DNA of 43,607 bases from Ignavibacteriae bacterium HGW-Ignavibacteriae-2. GTDB taxonomy: Bacteria; Bacteroidota; Ignavibacteria; Ignavibacteriales; Melioribacteraceae. Within the stretch, counting starts at the first letter, position 1, and every line of letters starts with the position of its first letter. Positions 17,564 through 26,645 of the stretch are shown piece by piece. The position numbers and the translations under genes were made by a program. The stretch lies in assembly GCA_002839805.1 (NCBI GenBank), contig PGYT01000044.1, positions 1-43,607 on the forward strand, written 5' to 3'. Under the pieces are notes generated by a model that worked only from the letters and a program-made list of their open reading frames with translations, was not told the DNA's origin and searched no databases.

Positions 17564-19129
17564 ATGATACCGTTGTTTTCGGTTTCACAGGTTAGAGCTG
17601 CGGATGAATTCGCTATAAATACTTTAGGACTAAGCGGGACTGTTTTAATGGAAAACGCAGCCAGAAGTTTATACGAGGAAATTCTGCAGAATTTTGAATC
17701 GATAAATAAATTTTTACCTGTTGGGATTGTTTGTGGAAAAGGAAACAACGGAGGCGATGGATTTGCTCTCGCCCGCCAGTTTTTAATTAATGGCTACAAT
17801 GTAATTACAATATCTCTGGCTGATAATACCAAATTAGAGGGCGATGCTCTAATAAATTTTAATGTTCTTAAAAAACTTTTAAATTATTATAAAGAATCCA
17901 AGCTTATAAAATATTCATCGTTAAGGGATTTAAAGAAATTAGACGGATGTCAGGTGATTGTTGATGCCTTATTAGGCACAGGCACAATGGGTCAATTAAA
18001 ACCGCCTTACGCAAGTATAATAGAAAAAATGAACGAATTAAAAGCTTATAAAGTTGCCGTTGATATACCAAGCGGTTTGGATTTGAATAATTCCACCGGC
18101 CAAATAGTGTTTCAGGCCGATCTAACTGTAAGTCTCGCCGAATTTAAAACGGGATTATTTTATGGTAAAGGTTACAAATGTTCCGGAAAAGTTGTAAAAG
18201 GCTCAATTGGTATTGGGGGGGAGTATTTCAATCAATTAGAAATACAAAATTATTTATCGGAGCCGGAAGACGCGTTAAATGGTGTCCCTGTGCGGGATAA
18301 AGATGCGCACAAATATTCAGCTGGTAAAGTTTTGGTTATTGCCGGTTCTGGAAAGATGCCGGGCGCGGCTTTATTAGCAGCGAACTCAACTATTAATTCC
18401 GGAGCGGGCGCTGTTGTATTGGCATTCCCGGAAACAATAAAACACATTGCTTATCAGAAATTGAATGAAGTTATTGTGCTTGCCTATAACGATGAGGGCA
18501 GGGAATATCTTACATCAGCCAATTTAGAAGAATTATCCGAAAAAATTGAATGGGCAGACGCTCTTGTTATAGGCCCGGGTTTATCAAAAAATCCAGAAAC
18601 TCTCCAAACTTGTTTGCAGATTATAAAAAAATATAAGAATAAAAAAATTATATTGGATGCGGACGCGATTCAATGTTTGTCCGGAGGGCTATTTAAGAAA
18701 GTTGCACTGAACAATGTTATATTTACACCTCACCATGGTGAGTTTGCTGGTCTGCTTGGAATTACCACGGAAGAACTTCAAGAAGATATACTTAACTATG
18801 GAAAAGATTTCTGTAAGAAAACGAATGCACATCTTGTATTAAAAGGTGCGCCCACAATTACTTTTACTCCGGCGGGGGAGGCTTTAATTAACAGCACCGG
18901 AAACGCTAGTCTGGCCAAGTTCGGATCAGGAGACGTTCTTTCGGGAATGATTGGAGGTTTTGTTGGGGCCAATAAAGAAATAGAAAATTCAGTTATATCC
19001 GCCGTTTATATTCACGGTTTAATTTCCGATTTGTTAATAGAACAAAAAAGTGAATTGTCTGTATCAGCATCAGATTTAATTCAAAATATTACTAATGGCA
19101 TCAAATTCGTTTCTAACTCGATTATATAA
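17564..19129 (+). CDS. nnr: Bifunctional NAD(P)HX epimerase / ADP-dependent dehydratase
   Basis: Repairs hydrated NADH and NADPH. The N-terminal epimerase (YjeF_N, about 1-215) shows VSQVRAADEF, LMENAA and GKGNNGGDGFALAR; the C-terminal ribokinase-like dehydratase (about 230-520) shows AGKVLVIAGSGKMPGAA, VIGPGL, LDADA, TPHHGEFAGLLG and FGSGDVLSGMIGG. At 521 residues it is the usual length for the fused form. The 3' end overlaps the VanZ gene by 35 bases. Confidence 0.95.
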   Translation: MIPLFSVSQVRAADEFAINTLGLSGTVLMENAARSLYEEILQNFESINKFLPVGIVCGKGNNGGDGFALARQFLINGYNVITISLADNTKLEGDALINFNVLKKLLNYYKESKLIKYSSLRDLKKLDGCQVIVDALLGTGTMGQLKPPYASIIEKMNELKAYKVAVDIPSGLDLNNSTGQIVFQADLTVSLAEFKTGLFYGKGYKCSGKVVKGSIGIGGEYFNQLEIQNYLSEPEDALNGVPVRDKDAHKYSAGKVLVIAGSGKMPGAALLAANSTINSGAGAVVLAFPETIKHIAYQKLNEVIVLAYNDEGREYLTSANLEELSEKIEWADALVIGPGLSKNPETLQTCLQIIKKYKNKKIILDADAIQCLSGGLFKKVALNNVIFTPHHGEFAGLLGITTEELQEDILNYGKDFCKKTNAHLVLKGAPTITFTPAGEALINSTGNASLAKFGSGDVLSGMIGGFVGANKEIENSVISAVYIHGLISDLLIEQKSELSVSASDLIQNITNGIKFVSNSII

Positions 19130-19505
19130 ATATTTGGGTAGCAATACTACCGCCATCTATATTGCTCTAACTCTTTATTGGGTCATACTATTTGTTTTAA
19201 CCTCAATTCCGGCCAAAAATATGCCGTCACTTGAAATATCGGATAAATTGGAGCATTTCGGGGCTTATTTGTTGTTAGCGTTTTTACTGCGCTTAGCTTT
19301 ACATTTTCAAAAAAAATATTTATTTACTTATAAACAAATTATAGTTATTACTTCGGTTATTGGAGTTGTATACGGATTTTTCGACGAGTTGCATCAATTT
19401 TTAATTCCAGGCAGATTTTTTGACTGGTATGATCTTCTGGCCAATACAATCGGTATAATTTTAGGGCTGATATTGTCAGAAATATTTATTAAATATGGTC
19501 GGTAA
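19095..19505 (+). CDS. VanZ-family membrane protein
   Basis: A 136-residue protein with four membrane segments (about 18-38, 50-66, 78-97 and 112-130). The VanZ-like pattern is clear: LTSIPAKN, DKLEHFGAYLLLA, GFFDELHQFLIPGR, and FDWYDLLANTIGIILG. VanZ proteins are linked to low-level teicoplanin resistance in enterococci, but the general role is unknown. The only ATG ahead of the first helix lies 35 bases inside nnr, implying coupling. Confidence 0.88.
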   Translation: MASNSFLTRLYKYLGSNTTAIYIALTLYWVILFVLTSIPAKNMPSLEISDKLEHFGAYLLLAFLLRLALHFQKKYLFTYKQIIVITSVIGVVYGFFDELHQFLIPGRFFDWYDLLANTIGIILGLILSEIFIKYGR

Positions 19506-19564
19506 ACACAGGTTTAAGATTAAATGGAACATTAGGGTCATTAATGTGTAAAAAAACTATATAG

Positions 19565-19600
19565 TTTGATTGACAAAAGAGTAATCATTTTATAAGTTTC
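19565..19600 (+). promoter_or_regulatory. Candidate promoter for tonB
   Basis: Bacteroidota-type elements are approximated by TTTG at 19565 and TAAGTTTC at 19593 (consensus TAnnTTTG), with a 24-base spacer, a little long. A TTGACA at 19570 followed by TATAAG at 19591 gives a sigma-70-like reading but with a 15-base spacer. Either would place the start shortly before the AGGAG site of tonB. Suggestive only. Confidence 0.3.
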
Positions 19601-19632
19601 ACAAGCTTATTTGTGGAAATAGGAGAATTAAA

Positions 19633-20289
19633 GTGGCTTTAAAAAAGAATCCCAAAGTAGATCTCAAAAGAAAATACAAACGTGTTTTTGAGACAAGTTT
19701 AATAGTGTCACTCGTGGTTTTAATTGCAGCTTTTAAATTTTTCCCGAAATTTGAGGATGAAAATTTAAAACTGGATGGACCGCAGGAATTAATTCAAGTA
19801 ACAGATGTTGAAGCTACAAAACAGGAAGCTGCTCCACCGCCTCCGCCAAAACCTCCAATTCCTATAGAAGCACCTTCGGATGACGTATTGGAAGATATTG
19901 AAATATCTGAAACTGAGCTTGATATTGACGCCGTCGTGGATGCTCCTCCACCTCCTCAAGCTAAAGAGGAAGTGGAAGAAGTTGAACCGGTTTTCTTTGT
20001 TGCCGTGGAAGAAATGCCTGACCCAATAGGCGGCATTGAAGGCATTCAAAAGAAAATTGTATATCCTGAAATTGCCAAAAGAGCAGGTGTTCAGGGAAGA
20101 GTATTTGTAAAAGCATTTGTTGATGAGAATGGAAATGTAAACAAAGTTGAATTGATTAAAGGTATCGGCGCGGGATGCGACGAAGCTGCTATGGCAGCAG
20201 TTCAACAGACTAAATTTAAACCCGGTAAACAACGCGGCAAACCTGTAAAAGTGCAGGTTACTGTCCCCGTCCTGTTCAAACTTCAATAA
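19633..20289 (+). CDS. tonB: TonB-family energy transducer
   Basis: A 218-residue inner-membrane protein spanning the periplasm, which passes proton-motive force to outer-membrane transporters. A basic N-terminus (KKNPKVDLKRKYKR) precedes one helix (about 22-40); a Pro/Glu-rich linker runs from about 65 to 125; the TonB C-terminal domain (about 135-218) has GIEGIQKKIVYPEIAKRAG, QGRVFVKAFVDENGNV and KFKPGKQRGKPVKV. GTG start with AGGAG ahead. No exbB/exbD or receptor is adjacent. A strong terminator follows, so it is probably transcribed alone. Confidence 0.94.
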   Translation: MALKKNPKVDLKRKYKRVFETSLIVSLVVLIAAFKFFPKFEDENLKLDGPQELIQVTDVEATKQEAAPPPPPKPPIPIEAPSDDVLEDIEISETELDIDAVVDAPPPPQAKEEVEEVEPVFFVAVEEMPDPIGGIEGIQKKIVYPEIAKRAGVQGRVFVKAFVDENGNVNKVELIKGIGAGCDEAAMAAVQQTKFKPGKQRGKPVKVQVTVPVLFKLQ

Positions 20290-20296
20290 AAAATTT

Positions 20297-20325
20297 AGCG
20301 CCTCTTAAAAAGAGGCGCTTTTTTT
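20297..20325 (+). terminator. Rho-independent terminator after tonB
   Basis: A perfect ten-base stem, AGCGCCTCTT (20297-20306) with AAGAGGCGCT (20310-20319), three-base loop AAA, then a run of T to 20325. It sits seven bases after the tonB stop codon. Confidence 0.93.
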
Positions 20326-20459
20326 CATGTCTGTAAATTATTTCTCCATCAAATAATTATGTAAATTTGAAACGGCAATTTATTTGTTATGTAAGTAGTA
20401 AAAAATGTTTTTAATGAATTAGTACTTTTTGAAATTGTAAAAAATGTGATGTTTATTTG

Positions 20460-21260
20460 ATGTTGCGAGCCGCAAATTTAATATTTAGCTATAATTATAA
20501 AGACGGGCAAAATAAATTTTCTCTCCAAGATATAAATTTAAATATTTCGGATGGCGATTTTGTGGGAATATTTGGTCCAAATGGTTGCGGAAAATCCACT
20601 CTGCTAAAATTACTTTCCGGCGTGCTTAATCCAAAATCGGGGCAAGTGTTGCTGCATAATAAGAATATGAGGGCGATAAACCGCAAAGAGATTGCAAAAA
20701 AAATTGCATTTGTTCCACAGTCGGCTCCGTCCATATTTTCTTACACTATTTACGAAATCGTGGCCATGGGTCGCACTCCTTATTTTGGGGTTTTCGGCTT
20801 TGAAAGTGAAGAAGACCGAACTATAATAAATGAAAGTTTAGAAATTCTCGAATTGGATTTAATGTCTGATAAATGTATAAATGAGGTATCCGGTGGAGAA
20901 GCGCAGCGCGCATATATTGCCAGAGCACTAGCACAGAAGCCCGAAATACTTTTATTGGACGAACCGAATTCGCATCTGGATTTGAAACATCAGGTGCTTA
21001 TTTATGATTTGCTTCAAAAACTTAATGTTGAACAGAGAATTTCAATTGTTACTGTATCGCATGATCTTAATTTGTCAGCCAACTACTGTAAACGTGCTGT
21101 ACTTATGAATGAAGGGTTAGTATATTGCTACGGAAGTATTTCGGATGTTTTAACTGAAGAACATATAAAAAATATTTTTGATTTAGATTCAAGGGTAAAT
21201 TTTAATTATTCGGAAGATGATATATCAATTGTTATTAAGCCTAAAAAGCAAACCAACTAG
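20460..21260 (+). CDS. FecE/BtuD-like ABC transporter ATP-binding protein (orphan)
   Basis: A 266-residue ATPase of the iron-siderophore/cobalamin importer class. Walker A is GPNGCGKST (39-47); a Q-loop is FVPQSAPS; the class-typical AMGRTPYFG follows; the signature is VSGGEAQRAYIARAL; Walker B is LLLDEPNSHLDL; the H-loop is VSHDLN. A TTG sits just before the ATG at 20460. No permease or binding-protein gene is adjacent, so the partner must be elsewhere; proximity to tonB is compatible with metal-chelate uptake but separated by a terminator. Confidence 0.9.
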   Translation: MLRAANLIFSYNYKDGQNKFSLQDINLNISDGDFVGIFGPNGCGKSTLLKLLSGVLNPKSGQVLLHNKNMRAINRKEIAKKIAFVPQSAPSIFSYTIYEIVAMGRTPYFGVFGFESEEDRTIINESLEILELDLMSDKCINEVSGGEAQRAYIARALAQKPEILLLDEPNSHLDLKHQVLIYDLLQKLNVEQRISIVTVSHDLNLSANYCKRAVLMNEGLVYCYGSISDVLTEEHIKNIFDLDSRVNFNYSEDDISIVIKPKKQTN

Positions 21261-22277
21261 ATGAAAAAAAAATCTTCAAAAATATTATTATATTTTTTAA
21301 TTGTAATAGCTCTTGCCGAATTTATTTTGAGTTCCTTTTACAAATACAATGTAAATAATCTTAGTTTATCCGAATTTGTAATTGTATATCCCGGTAATTT
21401 GATAAGTATTATACTATCTCTTCTTTTGTTAAGTGGAGTAGTTATTCATTTATTTTCGGCGGAAATAAATACCGATAGTTTCAAATATACATTTATAATA
21501 ATATCTGCGGCTGTTATTTTACCGTATCCTTTGATTTACTTATTACCTCAACTTAAATTTAATTTATTCGGCAATTATATATTAGGATTTCCCGCACAAA
21601 AATTAATCCTCGGTTTGTTTCTATTTATAAGTAAAAGTGCATTATTATATTTAATCGGATTGTTTTGGCTCCCTGTTTTTTACAATAAAATATTATTACG
21701 TACCCGAAGTTTGTTGTTCACTGCTGGAATAATTTCGCTATTGCTGGTTTTCTCGTTTTTATATTCTTTGCATTATAAAACCAACTCCATAGTTGAACAA
21801 AAAAATAATTTAGGTATAGTGTTTGGCGCTGCTGTTTGGAGTGGTAATAAACCAAGTCCATTATTTAAGGGCAGAATTGAAAAAGCATATAAACTCTTGA
21901 AGAATTCTCAAATAGTAAATATCCAGGTAACAGGCGGAAATGCTCCTGGTGAACTGAGCGAGGCAAAAACTGCGATGAACCACCTCGTTGAAAAGGGAGT
22001 AAAAGAAGATTTTATAATTTTCGAAGATCAAACTTCAAGCACTTCAGAACAGATCAATTATATTTATAAGCATAGGCAGGAGTTCATTCAAAAATATAAT
22101 GGAATAATTTTAATTTCGGACTCATTTCATCTGCCTAGAATTATGGAAATTTGTAAGTTTTTTAAAATTAAGGCCACTCCAATATCTTCGGATTATAAAT
22201 TAAAACTAGAAAAGTTGTTATATTACCGTTTCAGAGAAAGCATCGCTTTGTTGATTTTTTGGATTTTCGGCATTTGA
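21261..22277 (+). CDS. YdcF/SanA-like DUF218 membrane protein
   Basis: A 338-residue protein. The N-terminal half has about five membrane helices (8-28, 36-60, 73-95, 108-140, 152-168); the C-terminal half (about 185-330) is a DUF218 domain: LGIVFGAAVWSGNKPSPLFKGRI, VTGGNAPGELSEA, DQTSSTSEQI and ILISDSFHLPR. In E. coli, SanA and ElyC of this family affect envelope barrier function and lipid carrier metabolism. It begins directly after the ATPase stop, so co-transcription is likely, function link unclear. Confidence 0.87.
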   Translation: MKKKSSKILLYFLIVIALAEFILSSFYKYNVNNLSLSEFVIVYPGNLISIILSLLLLSGVVIHLFSAEINTDSFKYTFIIISAAVILPYPLIYLLPQLKFNLFGNYILGFPAQKLILGLFLFISKSALLYLIGLFWLPVFYNKILLRTRSLLFTAGIISLLLVFSFLYSLHYKTNSIVEQKNNLGIVFGAAVWSGNKPSPLFKGRIEKAYKLLKNSQIVNIQVTGGNAPGELSEAKTAMNHLVEKGVKEDFIIFEDQTSSTSEQINYIYKHRQEFIQKYNGIILISDSFHLPRIMEICKFFKIKATPISSDYKLKLEKLLYYRFRESIALLIFWIFGI

Positions 22278-22308
22278 TGTGAAAACACTACTTAATGGAG
22301 TATTAAAA

Positions 22309-23421
22309 ATGGAAACTTTTGATATTTTAGAAGAGACCGGACATGAGCAGGTCGTGTTTTGTAATAATAAAGAATCTGGTCTACGATGTATAATCGCTAT
22401 CCATGATACTACTTTGGGCCCCGCTCTGGGCGGCACTCGTATGTGGAATTACAAGAATACAGAAGAAGCCTTAAAAGACGCTCTTCGTTTATCGAAAGCT
22501 ATGACCTATAAATCCGCAATTGCCGGATTAAATTTCGGAGGCGGCAAAGCCGTAATTATTGGCGACGCGGCCACTCAAAAGTCTGAAATGCTTTTTAGAA
22601 CTTTCGGCAAATTTATTGATGGAATGGGCGGCAGGTTTATTGCAGCTGAAGATGTGGGCACCGATGTAAAAGATATGGAATTCGCCCGTATGGAATCCAA
22701 ATACGTAACAGGTATATCAAAAGCCATAGGCGGTTCGGGCGATCCTACACCGGTAACCGCTTATGGTGTTTATGTCGGTATGAAGGCTTGCGCACACGAA
22801 CGATGGGGGAGTGATTCGCTTCGCGGACGCAGAATAGCTGTTCAGGGAGCCGGTCAGGTTTCAAGACATCTTTGCGAATATCTTTACAATGAAGGAGCGG
22901 AAATTTTTATAACAGATATAAATGAAGAAAAAACAAAAATTATTCTGGAAACTATTAAAGCTCAGTCGGTTAAACCAAATGAAATTTACGAAATAGATGC
23001 CGAGATATTCTCCCCATGCGCGCTTGGCTCTGTTGTAAACGACGATACTCTTCCAAAATTCAAATTTGAAATTATTGCCGGCGGAGCTAACAATCAACTG
23101 GAAGATGAAGTTAAGCATGGTAAAATAATTTTGGAAAAAGGCATTTTATACGCTCCCGATTATGTGATTAACTCCGGCGGGCTTATAAATGTGGCCAACG
23201 AGTTGGAGGGCTACAGGCAAGACAGAGCGATGAAACAAGCAGAAGGAATTTACACTATAGTTAAAAAAGTTCTAAAGACTTCGAAAGTTGAAAAAATTCC
23301 GACTAACGAGGCGTCTAAAAAACTTGCCGAAGAGAGATTATCCAGCGTTAGCAGAATTAGAAATATTTATTCCGGTGTGTCGGCTTTCAGCGGTAGATTG
23401 GGTGAATTAACAAGAAAATAA
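22309..23421 (+). CDS. Leucine dehydrogenase (Glu/Leu/Phe/Val dehydrogenase family)
   Basis: Oxidatively deaminates branched-chain amino acids with NAD+. In this 370-residue protein Lys68 (MTYKSA) and Lys80 (FGGGKAVI) occupy the same positions as the catalytic lysines of Bacillus leucine dehydrogenase. GPALGGTRMW lies ahead of them; the Rossmann loop is VQGAGQVSRHLCEYL; NSGGLINVANE lies near the end. The frame is open to a GTG at 22279, but the ATG at 22309 has GGAG eight bases upstream and begins METFDIL, the usual start. Confidence 0.92.
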   Translation: METFDILEETGHEQVVFCNNKESGLRCIIAIHDTTLGPALGGTRMWNYKNTEEALKDALRLSKAMTYKSAIAGLNFGGGKAVIIGDAATQKSEMLFRTFGKFIDGMGGRFIAAEDVGTDVKDMEFARMESKYVTGISKAIGGSGDPTPVTAYGVYVGMKACAHERWGSDSLRGRRIAVQGAGQVSRHLCEYLYNEGAEIFITDINEEKTKIILETIKAQSVKPNEIYEIDAEIFSPCALGSVVNDDTLPKFKFEIIAGGANNQLEDEVKHGKIILEKGILYAPDYVINSGGLINVANELEGYRQDRAMKQAEGIYTIVKKVLKTSKVEKIPTNEASKKLAEERLSSVSRIRNIYSGVSAFSGRLGELTRK

Positions 23422-23469
23422 ACTATTTTCTAAAATTTTTTATTATTTAACTTAAGTGATTTGGATTTG

Positions 23470-23955
23470 ATGATACAGGTAAAGAAATCTAACAGACGTG
23501 TGGCCAGAGAAAGAGTGCTGCAGGCTTTATACGCACATAAAATGAACGGGGAAGGTATTGACGTACTACTTCATTCCATTCTGGCGGATATAGATAGCGA
23601 GAACGATAGAGAGTTTGCCAAAAAATTAGTTTATAAAATTTTGGCTAATGCTCAAATGTTGGAGGATATAATCAGCGATAGAGTGGCAAATTGGGAAATG
23701 GACCGTATCGCTGTTATCGATAAATTATTGCTTCAAATTGGTATTTGCGAAATTGTATTTTTTACTGATATTCCGCCAAAAGTTTCAATAAATGAAGCTA
23801 TTGAAATTGCTAAGGAGTACAGCACTTCTAACAGCGGAAAGTTTATTAATGGTATATTGGATGCAATTCTTTCGGATATGAAAAAAGATGGTAAACTTAA
23901 AAAAGCCGGCAGAGGACTGATTGAAGAAAGCATCCCAAAACAACAGTCCAAATAA
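23470..23955 (+). CDS. nusB: Transcription antitermination factor NusB
   Basis: A 161-residue all-helical RNA-binding protein that acts with NusE (S10) at boxA, mainly in rRNA antitermination. It opens with RRVARERVLQALYAHKMNG, contains NWEMDRIAVIDKLLLQIGICEI, then PPKVSINEAIEIAKEYST and SGKFINGILDAIL, all diagnostic. A basic tail of about 20 residues follows. ATG at 23470 is chosen, with in-frame TTG at 23461 as alternative. Its end overlaps the MFS gene by 35 bases. Confidence 0.94.
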   Translation: MIQVKKSNRRVARERVLQALYAHKMNGEGIDVLLHSILADIDSENDREFAKKLVYKILANAQMLEDIISDRVANWEMDRIAVIDKLLLQIGICEIVFFTDIPPKVSINEAIEIAKEYSTSNSGKFINGILDAILSDMKKDGKLKKAGRGLIEESIPKQQSK

Positions 23956-25243
23956 ACCAAATAAAGAAAAATCAAAAATATTTGTCTGGACTTTGTTCGA
24001 TTTTGCGAACACTTCATATTCCATTGTAATAGTCACTTTTTTATTCGCTGTTTATTTTAAGGACACAATCTGCAGTGGAAAATCAGTAGGCGATTTATAC
24101 TGGAGTTTTGGTGTCAGTATATCCATGATTATAACCGCTCTAATTTCACCAATACTGGGCGCCATTGCCGATCACTCCGCCGGTAAAAAAAGATTCCTCT
24201 TATTCTTTACACTGTTATGTATTATTAGCTGCGCCGCATTATACTTTACAGGCGAAGGTACTATTTTGTTGGCGCTTATTCTTTTTGTGCTTGCCAACAT
24301 TGGTTTTGAAGCTGGACTTGTATTTTACGATTCCTACCTTCCCGAACTTACATCACCAAAAAATTATGGTCGTGTTAGCGGATATGGATTCGCCATGGGA
24401 TACGCGGGCGCTCTTATAACACTTGCTATCGCTTTCCCATTTATTCAAGTTGGAATGATAAAAATAACTTTTCCAATTTCTGCTCTTTTTTTCTTCGTTT
24501 TCGCGATTCCATTATTCGTTGTTTTAGGCGACACCCGAAAGTCGATCTCAATATCCGAACCCTATTTTAAAGTTGGTTTCAAGAGAGTAGTCTACACCTT
24601 TACTCATTTAAAACAATATAAAAATCTTAGCTGGTTTTTACTCGCTTTCTTCTTTTATATTGAAGGCGTTAATACTGTAATATTTTTTTCGGGAAACTAC
24701 GCCAAATCAACTTTAAATTTTACATTCCAGGAATTGGCATTGTTTTTTGTTATCGTACAAACAACAGCTATACTCGGTGCCACAGGATTTGGCATTATGG
24801 CGGATGCAATAGGACAGAAGAGAACTATTATAATCTCTTTATTGATATGGATAGGCACAATGATATTAGCTTATGCCACCAGCAATAAAGATTATGTACT
24901 CATCAAATATTTTAGCGATTTAATTCACTCTGAGCTGGCGGATGCCCAAAGATACAGCTTTTATATAGTTGGATTATTAGCCGGCAGCGTAATGGGCGCT
25001 ACGCAGTCAACAAGCAGGAGTTTAATGTCAAAGTTAACTCCTCCCGATAAAAAAACGGAGTTTTTCGGATTCTATTCTTTCTTCGGAAAAAGTTCGGCTA
25101 TAATAGGTCCTTTAGTTTTCGGTTATGTCAGTTTTCTAACGGATAGTCAGCCAACGGCAATTCTTTCCATAAGTCTGTTTTTTGTGATTGGTCTTACAAT
25201 TCTAATGAAAGTTAAAGATCCTAAAATAGTTAACATCAACTAA
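23921..25243 (+). CDS. MFS transporter, UMF1/Atg22-like
   Basis: A 440-residue twelve-helix transporter. WTLFDFANTSYSIVIVTFLFAVYF at the first helix and GAIADHSAGKKRFLLFF after helix 3 fit the UMF1 group, whose yeast member Atg22 exports amino acids from the vacuole. The substrate here is unknown. The start is TTG with AGAGG six bases ahead; no ATG occurs before the first helix. The gene begins inside nusB and its stop lies within the end of the convergent M50 gene. Confidence 0.85.
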   Translation: MKKASQNNSPNKPNKEKSKIFVWTLFDFANTSYSIVIVTFLFAVYFKDTICSGKSVGDLYWSFGVSISMIITALISPILGAIADHSAGKKRFLLFFTLLCIISCAALYFTGEGTILLALILFVLANIGFEAGLVFYDSYLPELTSPKNYGRVSGYGFAMGYAGALITLAIAFPFIQVGMIKITFPISALFFFVFAIPLFVVLGDTRKSISISEPYFKVGFKRVVYTFTHLKQYKNLSWFLLAFFFYIEGVNTVIFFSGNYAKSTLNFTFQELALFFVIVQTTAILGATGFGIMADAIGQKRTIIISLLIWIGTMILAYATSNKDYVLIKYFSDLIHSELADAQRYSFYIVGLLAGSVMGATQSTSRSLMSKLTPPDKKTEFFGFYSFFGKSSAIIGPLVFGYVSFLTDSQPTAILSISLFFVIGLTILMKVKDPKIVNIN

Positions 25244-25925
25244 CTTGTTTAAATCCTTTATTATAGCCGTATCTAATTAAAAGAAATATTGCACCGCTGG
25301 TAATAAACATCCAGAATAATCCCCACACCAAAGCTGGTAAGCCTGTAGCGTCCGCTATTAATTGCGCGTCGGAGAGCTGCAATCTGTCTGTTATAAGATC
25401 CTCTTTAATATCTATAAAAACATAAATAATACTAATTGAGGCTAGGATTTTTAAAAAGTAACTATTTACAACGGGATTAAAATATCGGGGGGAAAGATAC
25501 AGAAGTATAGTGTATATAATTGATAATGTTATACCTAATCCGCCTTGCAAAAAATTTGCGGAAAATAGCAAAAGAATAACACTTATAATTGTGCAACTCC
25601 AAACCGCCATTCTTTTATTATAAGCTGATAAAAAAAGCAGGGAGCCAAAAATGAGACTGCCCATATATCCTGAACTTGCAATTAATAATTCGTTTCCTCC
25701 TTTACTCAAACATTCGCCACCTAAATATTCATTTATCTCAATGGCAAATACAGTTCCTCCGGAAATTATTACAGCCAATCCATGCGAGATTTCATGTGTT
25801 AGTACCACAAATAATTTTACAGGATATACAACAGGAGTATTCCAGAGGAAGAAAACCATTAAGCCCAGAACGGCTAAAATTCCAAGCTCTAAAAATTGAT
25901 TTTTACGATTATTCGATTTGTTCAT
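25236..25925 (-). CDS. M50-like membrane metalloprotease
   Basis: A 229-residue membrane protein with about seven hydrophobic segments. VVLTHEISHGLA places the zinc motif HExxH at 44-48, in a membrane helix, as in site-2 proteases; ASSGYMGSLIFGSLLFL follows, similar to the G-x-x-x-N/G helix after the first motif. This matches the short M50B-like proteins (PF13398 type). No PDZ or CBS domain is present. The 3' end overlaps the MFS gene end-to-end by eight bases. Confidence 0.82.
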   Translation of the reverse strand: MNKSNNRKNQFLELGILAVLGLMVFFLWNTPVVYPVKLFVVLTHEISHGLAVIISGGTVFAIEINEYLGGECLSKGGNELLIASSGYMGSLIFGSLLFLSAYNKRMAVWSCTIISVILLLFSANFLQGGLGITLSIIYTILLYLSPRYFNPVVNSYFLKILASISIIYVFIDIKEDLITDRLQLSDAQLIADATGLPALVWGLFWMFITSGAIFLLIRYGYNKGFKQVS

Positions 25926-26043
25926 TTTCTCAAAAATTTTCAGGCAAATTTAAGCATTAACCAGCATAATGACTCAAAAAAAATTGGTGAAATATTAAAT
26001 TCATTTCAGTAATTTTAATGTATAAGATCAGTAATATTTTTTT

Positions 26044-26115
26044 GCGGGTGTAACTCAGTGGTAGAGTGTTAGCTTCCCAAGCTGAAAGTCGCGGGTTCGA
26101 ATCCCGTCACCCGCT
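26044..26115 (+). tRNA. tRNA-Gly (CCC anticodon)
   Basis: 72 bases fold as a full cloverleaf: acceptor GCGGGTG/CACCCGC, D stem ACTC/GAGT, anticodon stem TTAGC/GCTGA with loop TTCCCAA, T stem GCGGG/CCCGT with loop TTCGAAT, discriminator T. The anticodon CCC reads only GGG. CCA is not encoded. Confidence 0.95.
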
Positions 26116-26313
26116 CAATTAAAAATCAATTTATTTAGCTGCTATCAGAATCTGTTTATAGACAAAATGTGTTTCATTTAGGTTAGAAAAATTAGGGATA
26201 TAATTCGAATAAAAATGCACTGATTGCTGATTTTTATAAATTTGCTCTTGCATCAAAGAAATAAATACTATAAATTTTCATTCTTGATTTTTGACAGTAT
26301 GTAGTTGTTAAAA

Positions 26314-26388
26314 GGGAGCATAGCTCAGTTGGTTTAGAGCACCTGCCTTACAAGCAGGGGGTCGTAGGTTCGAATCCTTCTGCTCCCA
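26314..26388 (+). tRNA. tRNA-Val (UAC anticodon)
   Basis: 75 bases: acceptor GGGAGCA/TGCTCCC, D stem GCTC/GAGC, anticodon stem CCTGC/GCAGG with loop CTTACAA, T loop TTCGAAT, discriminator A. The T stem GTAGG/CCTTC has one T-T mismatch. CCA is not encoded. It lies about 200 bases after tRNA-Gly. Confidence 0.95.
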
Positions 26389-26393
26389 CACTC

Positions 26394-26421
26394 AAGCCGC
26401 ATTTATTGCGGCTTTTTTTTT
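26394..26421 (+). terminator. Rho-independent terminator after tRNA-Val
   Basis: Stem AAGCCGCA (26394-26401) with TGCGGCTT (26407-26414), loop of five bases, followed by T to 26421. It starts six bases after the tRNA end. Confidence 0.92.
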
Positions 26422-26645
26422 GCCTTCTCGGATTGTAAGATATAACCTATGATAATATCCTATTCAAAAAAACAGTTTATAAATATCACTTATTTCTTTA
26501 AAAGTTATAAACAATTTGGATTTTTTGCGGTTATTATAAATTATATTAAAAATGGTGATGAAAGCTGACTTTCCGAAATTATCTCTGCTGAAAGGTTTAT
26601 CGAATGCGCACATAGTGCAAAGATGCTATTAGCGTCGAATATTTT

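Noticed and set aside
19789-20286. 165-residue minus-strand ORF opposite tonB
   Set aside because: It mirrors the tonB coding strand, has a low-complexity Arg/Phe composition, and the tonB frame is clearly real.
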